From Silurus meridionalis (Eukaryota; Chordata; Actinopteri; Siluriformes; Siluridae): a DNA stretch of 64,000 bases. The notes below the pieces were generated by a model. That model did no database searches and was not told where the DNA came from. It saw only the letters and a program-made list of their open reading frames with translations. The position numbers were made by a program, and so were the translations under genes. The stretch is from contig NC_060885.1 in the NCBI RefSeq assembly GCF_014805685.1, positions 33,033,632 to 33,097,631 on the forward strand. The letters run 5' to 3'. This document shows positions 12,567 through 24,489 of the stretch, piece by piece (the stretch's first letter is position 1; every line of letters begins with the position of its first letter).

Positions 12567-13729
12567 AAAAAGAATGTACACCCTCTCTGATATTCATGGT
12601 TTTACTTATAAGAAACATCATCTGGTCCTTATCATGTTCTATGATTAGGTAAATACAACCTCGGATGAACAACTCAAGACATATTACACAGTGTGGTCAC
12701 ACATTTTTATAAAAGCTAAAGTATTAGCAGTTTGTGGGTCTGGAGCATTCAAGTGTGGGTTAACGATGCCAAAACATTAGCAATGCAAACAATTATTGTT
12801 GCCAGTTAGTCTGGGAGGGTTATAAGGCTGTTTCCAAACAATTTATTTATAGATTTATAAGAATTTTTTTTTTATCATTTTTCATCAATGATTTATTCTA
12901 CATTTATAATTTTTATTGATTCTACAGTTGACAATCTTCCCAGGAGTGGACGTTCCAGCAATTTTAACCCAGAGTTAGACAATGCAATGTTTAAAGGAAT
13001 TGCAAAAAAAAAGCCCAAGAGTTACATATTAGATTCCAAAAACCTCAGTTATCACATTAAATATGAACTTTGACAGTACAAATAAAAAATGGCTGAACAA
13101 GTATGGTTTGGAAGAGTTGCCAGGAAAAGCCTCCATTAAAAAAAACATGGCAGAGAAAAATTTGGGAATGATGTTTTTTTGGATACACAAGACCAAAGTG
13201 TAGATGTTTAGCCATGATGCACAGCACCACATTTGGTGAAAACCAAAACACAGCATAACAGCTCAAACACCTCATACCAACTGTCAAGCACAGTGGTGGA
13301 GACATGTCAATTTTGAGTTTGTTTTGTTTTGCAGCCACAAGACCTGGGCAACTTGAAGTCATTGCGTTCTCCATGAATTTCTTTGTGTAGCAAAGTATTC
13401 TGTAAAGTAGTAGAAGTAGTAAAGTATTCCGACAGCTAAAGTTTGGCCAAAATTGGGTCATGGAACGGGACAAGAATCCCAACAACACTGGTAAACGGAT
13501 AAGAAAAATAGAATCAAGGTTTTAAAATGGTTCGATCAAAGTCGAGACTTCAACCTAAATGAAATGTAGCAGCAGAACCTTAAGAGATCTGTGAGTAAAC
13601 AAATGCCTCCAAATCTCAGTGTACTGAAACAATGACCTTGTTCCTCCACGATGATGTGAAAGATGGATAAAGTCATGCAGAACATTATTACTTACAGTTA
13701 TTGCTGCTGAAGGTGGTTCTACAAAGTGC
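12567..13729 (-). mobile_element. Tc1-like transposon relic, transposase degraded; strand not determined
   Basis: The left end GAAAAAGAATGTACACCCTC followed by ATCTGGTCCTTATCATG, and the right end TTATTGCTGCTGAAGGTGG, match remembered termini of a common fish Tc1-like family. Between them, plus-strand fragments near 13190-13350 suggest HDAQHHIW and KHSGGD-type transposase blocks with many stops. The strand given is nominal. Confidence 0.5.
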
Positions 13730-13815
13730 ACTTAGTTTTTTACACATAGATTCTCCAGTTTGGCAAATATATTTGTAGAATAAATAATGACAGTGTAATA
13801 CATCATGTGTGTAGC

Positions 13816-13909
13816 TGGATGGATGGATGGATGGATGGATGGATGGATGGATGGATGGATGGATGGATGGATGGATGGATGGATGGATGGATGGATGGAT
13901 GGATGGATG
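13816..13909. repeat. (GGAT)n microsatellite
   Basis: About 94 bp of pure GGAT repeat. Open frames on both strands across it come from the repeat. Confidence 0.97.
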
Positions 13910-15645
13910 ACAATTTCCAAATTCTTATCATATTTAAAATCACTCTTTAGTCTTACAGATTTAATTATCATGCACAGGACAATGTGAATTAATTTGCCTT
14001 TTTAATTTGATATTCATTTTGCGAGGCCATTTATTTATACTGACATAACTAATTGGCAGTTCTCTCCCTGAAGTAACCGCCAGCTACGCCACCTGAATGC
14101 ATTTGAGGTGTAAGTGGGGGTTAGAACTAGTACAGGGTTGGATTAGATGTGGAAGAGCAAGTCAACAGCATATGATTGGGTTGGTAACTGTATTGTACCA
14201 ACCAAAACGTTTGCACTAAAGCAGTAACATGTTTTGTTCCCCATATAAAACAGTAAAATGTCTTTCTTGGGGTTTAAATGTGTTTCTTGAACACCAACCA
14301 GTCTCAGATTTTTTTGCCTTTAGAATAAGCTTTCCTCTAAATGACATCCTTGTGAGCGACATCGCATAGAGGCCAGATCATTGAAGTGCTGATGATTGTT
14401 GATATCTGTACAAGTCCTCCTATTTCAACTAGTGGATTCTGTAACTTATTCAGGGTCATATTTGACCTCTTGGGTTGTTCTCCATCAGCTGCCCCTCGAG
14501 CCCATGCACTCAAATCAGATATATGGTCTGATCTTGGCATGGACTTGGCATGGTCTAACTTTTTTCCCCACTTACTATAATGGGTTTCACAGTGCTCTAA
14601 GGATGGTTCAAACCTTCGTGGTATTTTAATAACCAACTCCAGCTTTATTTCAGACTGTCAAAAGAAAGTGGCGTAAACATGACACAATAAAGAATCACAG
14701 AATCTTGGCTGACTCTGGATTACATAAATAAGCATACAAGTAAAAACAGAGGAGCTTATAGTGTATTTAGAATCAGCTCTAATGAAGATAAATATTTATG
14801 AACTGTAAATATGGCTTCTTAGTGCTTATAGTGTGCACTACATTGGGTGTAGAAGGGATTATGCTTTGCTCTATGTAGCACACTTAATTTATGTAGAAAA
14901 CAAGAAGGCATTGGGGTTTGGCCTACTGTCCGATTGCCAATGAGATTACTGCTGTCATAGGTACCGGATAAACAGCCACAAATAATTGCTGTTATCAAGC
15001 CTTCGCCCTGCCTTTTATTTAGCTAGAGCAACAACAATAAATTAGATTTTATCAATGATTTAGACAATGAGACTTTTATAAGCCTAGAAATGAATTTCAG
15101 GAGTTCACCGACTATACAGACTTCACTACGAGGTCTTTGGTATGAACTTCCATTAATATAACTTTCAAAAGCAGCTCGGGGAAAACTTTTATTTCACGGA
15201 AATTCGGATGGATATAGCTGAATCTCACACCCCCCCCACACTTACACACAATGCACACTTTGCAGTGCACAAGCCCTATCAATAATGCAGTCTTAGCGCA
15301 CAATCCCTAAATTTTGTAGGATTAACTACAAAGCCACAGCAAACAGTTTTTAATTTAGCTCACAGCTTTAAGGAGCATTCAGGGATAAGAGGTGTTTAAT
15401 GAGTCCCAGTTTTGTTTTACAGTCAAGCTGGATGGTTTTAGCTGGAAATGTGGGCAAAAGTGTGATTTGCATTTATACCGGTCAATAGCACAAGCCAGTA
15501 GCTTTAATTCACCAATATGATATACTCCTGTCATTATATTGGCATTATAGGGAACATACAAACTTTATTAAATGTACTTAACTGGTGTGAAAATTATACC
15601 CTCAGATAAAATACGGGAAAAAAAACGAGACTTAACGAGAAGAAC
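13910..15645. other. noncoding DNA, nothing recognised
   Basis: Short overlapping frames near 14337-14636 show no conserved domain, so I do not annotate a gene. Confidence 0.5.
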
Positions 15646-16422
15646 TACCGTAATTTCCGGACTATAAAGCGCACCCATATATAAGCCACTGAATTTTACA
15701 AATATTTTTATTTTGAACATAAATAAGCCACACCTGTCTATAAGCCTAATGTTCTTTACACAGGCTTTAACGAAAGACACGTTACACACGGTGTAACGGG
15801 TAAAATATGTTGCGCTTCCTTTAAGAGCAGAGCGGTATTCTGGGAATAGCCTGGCACTGCATTTTTCCGCTATTACTGCATGTGTGCAAGACCGAGGAAT
15901 ATGTCATTATTTTCTGATGCTCATTTCTAAGTTTCTTCGACTAACCTGTAATGCTGTTGCCAAGAAAAATAAAAAAGCACGAGTTTTGGAAACCTGTCTG
16001 TGCTTATATGATTTCTGTTGTAACTGGAGTTAGCGAGCTCTCCCTTCACCCAGACTCAACGCGCTACAACGGCTTGTATCTAAACAGTAGCCAACCAAGA
16101 AAGTCATTGTTCACTGTCTTCCTCCTTCCTTTCACAACTATTTCTTTCGGGAGTTTATCTTTTGGCATCGTCGTGCGTTTAAAAATCACCCGATGGAAGT
16201 TTTTCTCCCGAAGCCGTGCAGCTCAGAACACAGGTGAGGTGCGTTTTTTCGTTTCCGTTCAGAAATTTCATTGGTCTAATGTTATGGGGTTCAGTTTTTT
16301 GGCTTGAAGTTTGTGAAACCGGGAAAAACCCAGGAAAAATTCATAAATTAGCCGCTTCGTGGTTTAAGCCGTGGGGTTCAAAACGTAGAAAAAAGTAGCG
16401 GTTTATACCGAAAAATACGGTA
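15646..16422. mobile_element. DNA transposon with degenerate terminal inverted repeats
   Basis: The left end TACCGTAATTTCCGGACTAT and the complement of the right end, TACCGTATTTTTCGGTATAA, are inverted copies. Internal text (AAGCGCACCC, AATAAGCCACACCTGTCTAT) is typical of a vertebrate-wide repeat. TA at both borders could be part of the repeat or a TA target site. The family is uncertain, and the internal 118-codon frame at 15951 has no recognised domain. Confidence 0.6.
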
Positions 16423-17750
16423 TATGATATGGGAAGCTGCACAGTACATCCTTTTTTCCGTTTTATCATAACATGCTTTGAGAATAATGTTGCAAGTTTG
16501 ACCATGGAATCAGTCTGGAACTTCATCCAAAAGGGCGCATGCTTAAGTGAGAAATTACTAAGAGAAGATTGTAAACAGCAGGTAAAATATAAATCTCAAA
16601 ATGAACAAAAACTTTAAAGAAGAAACAAGGGCTTCACGGATCTCCAATTGTGGAGTTTGGTATCATGCACGTGTTCTTGACATGTATGTGTTGGTTTTCT
16701 CCAGTTTCTCCAAAAAATATAGAAATAAATGCCAGTAGGTGGACTGGCAATGCTAGTAGGTGATTGTGTGTGCATTGCTTTCAGGTTCTTTTGCATCCAG
16801 ATTCTATTTAAAATGTGCTTTTTATATGAAAGGGTTTTTAAAAGAACGCTTCCTCTCGAAGGATTCTGTTTGGCTTCACTTTGTCTTTTTTACGTTGTTC
16901 TTTTTTGTGACGCTTTGACAGCATTATGGAGCTCTGGTGGCCATCTGCAGCATCCGTGCATTATTAAAACAATTTGGGAAATGTCTGCTAAAAAGTAACG
17001 TTGCCTTTTGTAGTTTCACTACGTTTGTGTTTGAGTTTGATTGGAAACGAGGGGATATCAGCTCGGTATGACCTCCAACTAACGTGTGACGATTCACACT
17101 GACCTTGACTTCAACATTGTACAAATGCTTCTAATGAAATCTGATATGAAACAGTGTGAAAAAGGCAACATGTGTGCGCACACACACTCGCACACTCACA
17201 CACAAACACACTCGTTCACACATAGGGCCAATATAAAATAGTAATTGGGAGGAAACAGCTTACGAGCTATTTTTACGACTAGTATTCCGAAGATCCTTGT
17301 GAAGATGGAAAACATCATGAAATCGAGCAAACAGCAAAACAATTTGAGGGCCAAAACAGGACTTCTTTGCTATAGATGGATCGTTTAACAACATTATGTA
17401 CCCTAACATGAAAACTAATTTCAAATGTTCAATACAGCTTCCATTCCATCTTTCATACATTCGATTTTTATTTAAAACCCTTTAATACAAGTGACGAACA
17501 CTGATCCCTCTACAACACAGACGGTTCCTTAAGGACTTCATTTGAAGCCTAGATTCATCTAAACTGCAGAAATGGTTCTGTATTAGAAAGCAGACAAGTG
17601 TATATTATTTATCTGTCGGACTAAAATATTAAATTTTACCAAATCAAATGATCGTCTCTTGAATCTCAGTGAAGTCTGGCAGTATTGCGTCTGTTTAATT
17701 TGCAAGAGAAACCCAGTAAAGCCCAGTTTCTATCAGCTCCAATAGCTGAT
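16423..17750. other. noncoding DNA, nothing recognised
   Basis: AT-rich DNA with short frames and a small CA-rich patch near 17174-17220. No gene is supported. Confidence 0.5.
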
Positions 17751-18080
17751 TCAAGTCAAGTTTATTTGTATAGCGCTTTTCACAACAGACATTGTCTCAA
17801 AGCAGCTTTACAGAAATCAACAGTCAAGGTGAATGGTGTGTATTTATCCCTGATGAGCAGCCGTGGCGACTGTGGCAAGGAAAAACTCCCTTAGATGTAA
17901 TGAGGAAGAAACCTTGAGAGGAACCAGACTCAAAAGGGGAACCCATCCTCATTTGGGTGACATCAAGAGTTTGATCATAAATCTTTCAACAATACAGAAC
18001 ACTGGAGAGAGAGAGAACTAACATGAGCACTGGAGTATAAGATTATAAGTAATGATTTTTCTACAGTCTTTATGGTTATA
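17751..18080 (+). repeat. dispersed teleost repeat (copy B, longest)
   Basis: Same family as the copy at 2646. It retains the GTATAGCGCTTTTCACAACA block and extends through GAGCACTGGAGTATAAGA to TGGTTATAAA, an extension also found in the copy at 61343. Confidence 0.8.
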
Positions 18081-19432
18081 AATTCAAGTCCTGTGTGTTT
18101 TAATGGGAGCAAAAATGAATGCTCACTGGAGAACAGGGTTTTAATGCAGCATCTTTGGTCCCACCTGGGGGCTGTAGTGGGGTCAAAGAAGTCAAACATT
18201 TTAAGCAACTGCCAATCACTGGAAGATTAATGAAGATGGTTGACGTCTCAATCTCAAACATGCTCAGAGCTACAGTAGCGTTCAGTAATTAAATCAATTA
18301 TGGTTTTGCATAACTTTGTATATCTTATCTTTTTAAATGTAACTAATCTGTTGTGTTATTTTTAGTTTATGTACTGGTCTAGTTTGCTCACTTACTTTTT
18401 CATTTTGTTGACCGTGAACTTTGGCATTATGAGAAAACCCTGAATTAAACAGAACAAATCGTTGTAACAAATTGGCGGGATTCGGCCGCAGGCAATCGCA
18501 GCTGTGCTGATAGTGTGGTGTGCTGATGTTGTGCACGTCTGCGCTGCGCACAACAGCATGATTGTGAGTTCTTTTATACAACAGCTCTTTTTGTTCATAC
18601 AAATAGAAGATAGTTTCGAAAGAAGCCACAGCTGGCGAAGATGTTGCATGTTCTAGGTCAAGTCAACCATTCTTTTCAAATCTTTTCCAACATCTACTTT
18701 GAAAACCGGATAGTCGCCTCATATCAGTAGCGTGTTTCCTGAAAATAATGGTTTTTTTCCCCCCCAGTGAAAGCCCTCTGTCCGTGGCTGCCGATCTAAA
18801 AAGATCAAAGTGTTTTTTGCGAATTTTTAACACTCAAAACATTAGCCTTATTTCATAAATATTTCATGATGCCCTTTTCCACTTCAGTCTTTGATGCTTT
18901 GTCTAGCTTCAGACAAATATTATTTTGCTTCTGTATCTTCAGTTACTTCATTCAAAATATATATTTTTTTTATTAATATACGTTTTCTTAAGGCTTTTGG
19001 ATTATAGAGAACTCGGTCAGAAATATCTCGGCAAATATCATTCTGATGACTGCAATTCGCAAATCGATACACATTCAAATAGCATTCAAACAGTGATCAG
19101 GGTTTCACAAGTCAGAAAAACAAATACTTCCCAGGGACGTTCACAGCGGGATAAAAAAAACAAATCATGTTTCCATTACTAAAGCAGGATTTCTCTACAT
19201 ACTCTCCATCACTCTGGGCCACTATGAATTGTAACGTCAAATAACAAAGAAATCACACCTGTGATCAAAGCAAAGGTAAAATACCACCTTCCAGAATTTC
19301 TGTTGAATCAGTCATTAAAAACGTCCATGTTTCCAGAAAGAAAATCGCCATAAAACACGTCAAATTCAATGTATCTTGAATTAAAGAAGCACCATATTTA
19401 TATAAAATGCACTTCTCACTTGTAATGCACCC

Positions 19433-19820
19433 TTTTTCAAAAGTTTGTGGACACCTGACCATTCTTTCCAAACATCCCATTTACTTCCTATTTTGCCGTT
19501 ATAATAACCTTCACTCTTTTGTGAAGATGTTCTAGATTTTATGGAGATTTGTCGACATTCATTCAGCCACAAGGGTGTTTGGTAAAGTCAGGTACAGATG
19601 TAGGTGAGGAGGCCTGGGGTGCAGTCAGCATTCGTATTTATTCATGTTTAATAGGGTTGAGGTTCTTACACTGCAACCCATGTAAACACATGCATATCTT
19701 CATGGAGTTCATGGAGCAGATTTGGGTCTCCTAGGTTAAGTATAGCGAAAAATTTAATGCAATTTAAGAATTGTTTGGTAACCGTTTTGTGAAGAACCAC
19801 ATATAGCTAGATAAGTCAGG
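19433..19820 (+). mobile_element. Tc1-like non-autonomous relic
   Basis: Starts TTTCAAAAGTTTGTGGACAC and continues with CAGCCACAAGGGTGT, GGGTTGAGGTTCTTACACTG and AAGAACCACATATAGCTAG. The same order of blocks occurs in the better-kept copy at 35367. The right terminus is lost. Confidence 0.6.
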
Positions 19821-22800
19821 TATAATTCATAATTAATATTCCTGTTCCTATAGTTCAAAGTATTTTTTTGGAGTGGATGCTTTGCATAATGCAATAATAA
19901 GCAGATTCAGATGATGTTTAACAAAGAAAATCCTACAGTAATTAGTAAAGTGTCTCTTCAGAAATGTTGAAAGAATATTTATGGAAGGGGTCATAGGTGT
20001 AATTGCTCAGTTTTGTGTCTTCTGGATTAAAGAATGAGCATTTCCCAGTTTCTCAGCAACATGACTGTTCAGAGGTTTAAAAAAAACAATATTTTTCTTA
20101 AAAAATGTAAGAGGAAAAAAGAAGAGAGAGAAAGAGAAAGAGAAATGTGAGGGATTGACAATGTAACAGCTGTAATCTTTAATGTAAATGATTAAATATC
20201 ATGCTATTTATTAATAAATAAATAATTGCTCTATACGGTAAGAGGAATAAAACACTTTTGGTATCTAACTGGTATCAGTTCACACAGGACTGCATCACAC
20301 CATCCCACTGTTTAAATATTTCCCTGATAATAGCACGATTTCATCGCTTAGGATCTTAGAGATACACTAATTCACAAAACAAACAGAAAATCATCTTCCA
20401 TCTCATTTCCAATGCACATTTTCAAGTAATTGAAGGTTCTCGCTCTTATCAGAGCGCCACAAAAATGAATGCAAGGAAAATAGAGCACGGAGAAACCTGC
20501 AGTGCTTCCCTGGAGTTAAACGGCTGATAATTGTGTTTCAGTATTGATCTATAGCATGCTCACCTCAGGCAGGCCTATGTCCACTGATGCACTCTAAGTC
20601 CTCTGGGAAATAAGAGACAGAAGGGGATGCTCCTGATAGAAACGTTCAGCTCAGGAGACGACGGGGAGACAGGTCGTCCACCTAAAATCACCAAGAAGTA
20701 AAGATCAAAATGGTTCGGTCAAACTTCATGTGGCAGGAACTTTGAGGTCACAGACTGATCCTGGGCCTTGATCCCAGTCACTTTGTTTAACTCTGCCAGG
20801 TTCGTCATCCTCAACTACCCTCCCTTCTTTTCTTGTTTTGGTGCCAGGCTGAAAAACCCGGCAGCCCTCAGGAGCGCATTATAATAAGCAGGTAGAGGAG
20901 ACTGTATTATGAGATCGGAGATGCGATGGACCGAAAGTGATTATCCTGCACTCAAACCAGGGGGAGAGTCGAGCGGAAATTAAGTTAGGTTTAATTACCT
21001 AGGTTTTATTCACCGCTAACCTTGAGAAGGGGGAAGGGCTCCGTTGGCTGCTTAAGGCGATTAAGTAATAAGTTCTCGCCATGTACTTCGTAATGTATTA
21101 CTGATATGGGTCACGTCCTTCAGATTCGATAATTAAAAAAAGACGCATACTTCCGAAAAAAATCACATTGTTTTTTTTTTTACAAATGTGCCTAAAAGGT
21201 TTAAGACTTGAATTGCTTTTTCATTAGATGTAAAGCACAGACTTTCTTTCGGAAATCTCTATTTATTATTTCAACATTTAACGGGCAGGTTTGAACACAT
21301 ACAGCTATTTGGAGCAGTAGAAAATCTAGACACGGGTAATGATTTACACCACTAGCGCAGTGCATACAAACGTAAACTTACTACACACTGAATTTGACGA
21401 GTGTAGAAATGTGAATGAAGAACATTTATCCTCTACGCAATGGGTTTCTTCAAACACAAAAAAAACCCCTGCATTATAACACGGTTACGGCGGCTTTTTG
21501 AAATGAATTATATTATACTCTATGCAGACTGGAGTTTTTTTTTGTGAGTTTCACCTCGTGATTTAGAGCGCTCTCTTCGAAAATTACGGAGAAATGAAGC
21601 GTCAGATTATATGCTTCTAGCACTGACTGCTTTGACTCCATCACACCGAGCTGCTGCGGGATTCATGCTCACTGCAAGCATAGTATTTGAGGGAAATAAA
21701 AAAAAAATAGTTCAATGCTCCGCTTCAGGGACTGTTGCGCTCGGTGTTATGGATGATAATCTTTTTATGCAACTGAATAGTGTCTAGCTTGCTGTTTAAC
21801 AAAAATCAATGGCAGGTTTGCATGTTTTGGGGCGCTCATGGGTCACATTACAGTATACTCTTTAAGCCAGGGGTAACAAATGCAACAACAACAAAAATAA
21901 ATAAATAAAAAAATGTAAAAAAATAAAGGCAGCTTTGTTTTTGAGTAAAAATAATATTTAGATCATATATAGATAGGAAAAAAGCATGCAAATCTGTTTC
22001 TACATCATCAAAAAGTAAAGGTTATGTGAATTCTATGACGAATACAAGGCCGCCTCGTGAAGCAATTTTGTGAAACACATTTTCAAATTTTCATACAGCA
22101 TTTTCTGATAATGTCCAAGATTAATGAAATCAGAACATTAATCATTAAGCTTTTTCAACACCTAGTTCCATTCAAAAGCTGTTTTTCCTTTTTTTTTTTT
22201 TTAAGAATTTAGAATTTTTACTGATCGGGAAATTATAATATGAATGTAAATTTTTGCTTGGAAAATTGTAAACATAGATTTTTTTTTTTTAATAGATTTT
22301 TGTTCATAGGTAACATTGATGGCTGTTAATACAAGGATAAGAAGACATTTATTTAGCAGGTATTGTAGGTCAAATAAATCATCAATCTAGCCTGGAAAGC
22401 ATGATATCAAATAAATGTTTTAAAAAAAATTATAAATACAAAAAAAGGCACAAATTATCATCGAAAATTAGAGTTTCTTAAATTATTATATAATATATAT
22501 GATATGTAATAGATATATGATACTGTTAAATTAAGTACAAACTATTCTTAGAGAAATACACAATTATTTGCAAAATAAAACAAAGAAACTCAGCCTCAGT
22601 TTTAATACCTGCACACCTTTCATTGACATGGAGGCTACAAACAAAAGCCTAAACCCCCTGACTGTTGGTGGGTGGATGTAGTGTAAACAGCTTCTGCCAA
22701 CAACGCCTGCTCTCTGTACTTAGAATGAACAAACACTACCGTTTAATTTACTTCCACAAGAAAGCGCTCTGGATATTAGGTGCGGAGAGTGTGTACTGAA

Positions 22801-23099
22801 CGCTGCAGACGATTTCCCACTGAGCACATGAAATACGAGTTTTACAGATCATGTAAGGTAAAATAATATTATAAAAAATACATATCCATGCTCTCCTAGG
22901 CACCGCAATAAACCATTTATGCTTCTTATTTACTTCTTCCTCTCTGTTTATCCATCCATCTTCAAAAATCCACCGGTCCATTCACAAATCCAGCTTTACA
23001 TCTGTGTGTCAGTCCATCAGCCTATCAGCCTCTTTATTACACTATCCAAATAAGAAGATAGCAGTACTTCTATTTATACATCTGTTTGTCTGTTCATCC
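19821..23099. other. noncoding DNA with possible conserved elements
   Basis: No coding exon was found. The stretch at about 20400-21700 is less AT-rich, free of visible repeats and contains GTTAGGTTTAATTACCTAGG, a near-palindrome with a TAATTA homeodomain-like core. This makes it a candidate regulatory element, not an established one. 21880-22560 is very AT-rich. Confidence 0.4.
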
Positions 23100-24480
23100 A
23101 TCTATTCGTTCATTTTCATGTCTATCAATACCTCCAGCCAGCCATCCAAATCTCTGCTTCTTTTCCCATCCATCCATCCATCCATCCATCCATCCATCCA
23201 TCTGTCTATCTTCCCATAGCTCACTGTCTATCTATACAGTATATCTGCCCCATATCCATCTACAACTATGTCAGTCCATCCATTTATCCTTCTTTACAGA
23301 TATCTGCCCATCCATCTATCCACCTGTCTGTCTGTTTATTTGTCTATTCATCCACAGCTCACTTTCTCCATCTATACAGAACTCTGTCTGTCTATCCATC
23401 TATCTTTATAGTTATCTGTCGGTCTGTTCATATGTACATCTGTTTGTCTGCCCAGCCCCTTTATCATGTGTAAAAATGTGTCCATTCATCTGCACATTCT
23501 TCCCTGTCAGTTTGTCCATCCATCCATCCATGCATCCATCCATCTTTAGTTCAATGACATGTTGAATATATCAATCTGTACAGACAGCTATTTGGATATC
23601 TCTTCTAGCCTTATAGATATCAGTTAACCTCTATCCATCCATCCATCCATGTATTTGCCTATCTTCCCATAGCTCACTGTCTATCTATACAGTATATCTG
23701 CCCCATATCCATCCACAACTATGTCAGTCCATCCATTCATCCTTCTTTACAGCTATCTGCCCATCCATCTATCCATCTGTCTCTCTGTTTATTTGTCTAT
23801 TCATCCACAGCTCAATTTCTCCATCTATACAGAACAACTATTTTTTTAGTTGTCTGTCTGTTAATACACATATGTTTGTCTGCCCAGCCTCTTTATCATC
23901 TGTAAAAATGTGTCCATCCGTCTGCACATCCTTCCCTGTCTGTTTGTTCATCCATCCATCCATCCATCCATCTTTAGTTCAATGACATCATATATCGAAT
24001 AGATCAATCTGTACAGACAGCTATTTGCCCACCTCTTCTAGCCTTATAGATATCAGTCAACCTCTGTCTACACATTCATCCATCTATCCATGAAGACATA
24101 AAAGGTCTACTCATGTACACTCTTCCATGCATCCACCCATCCATCCATCCATTCACCATGATACAAACATACAAATGAAAGACACATCAAAAATCAATCT
24201 AATCTATCTGTCCATCTGTATCTATAAATGTGGCTGTCTGTCCCTGTATATCCGTCCCTTCATCCTTTTCGAGACACAGACATAAAGCTGACAAGACAGA
24301 CATCAATAAAAAAACAGACATAATCTATCTTTCTGTTTCTCCGTCTGTCTATTTCGTTTCATCCATCCATCAATCTACCTATCCATTTTTAAAGATAACT
24401 GTCCGTCCAGGCATCCATCTGTACATCTATTTATCCATCTTTCCATCCATCTCTCCATCTGTTGGCATACATGCAGGTGA
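23100..24480. repeat. CATC-rich degenerate satellite with internal tandem duplication
   Basis: The plus strand is dominated by CCATCCAT/TCTGTCTA motifs over about 1.4 kb. A segment beginning TTCCCATAGCTCACTGTCTA occurs at 23211 and again at 23664, and both copies continue through shared landmarks to a TCTTCTAGCCTTATAGATAT block. Long frames here (IHPSIHP repeats) are artefacts. Confidence 0.85.
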
Positions 24481-24489
24481 CATGTCATA

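Noticed and set aside
13732..13987. Open frames on both strands across the GGAT array
   Set aside because: They arise from a 4-bp repeat read in frame and encode only IHPS or MDGW-type periodic peptides.
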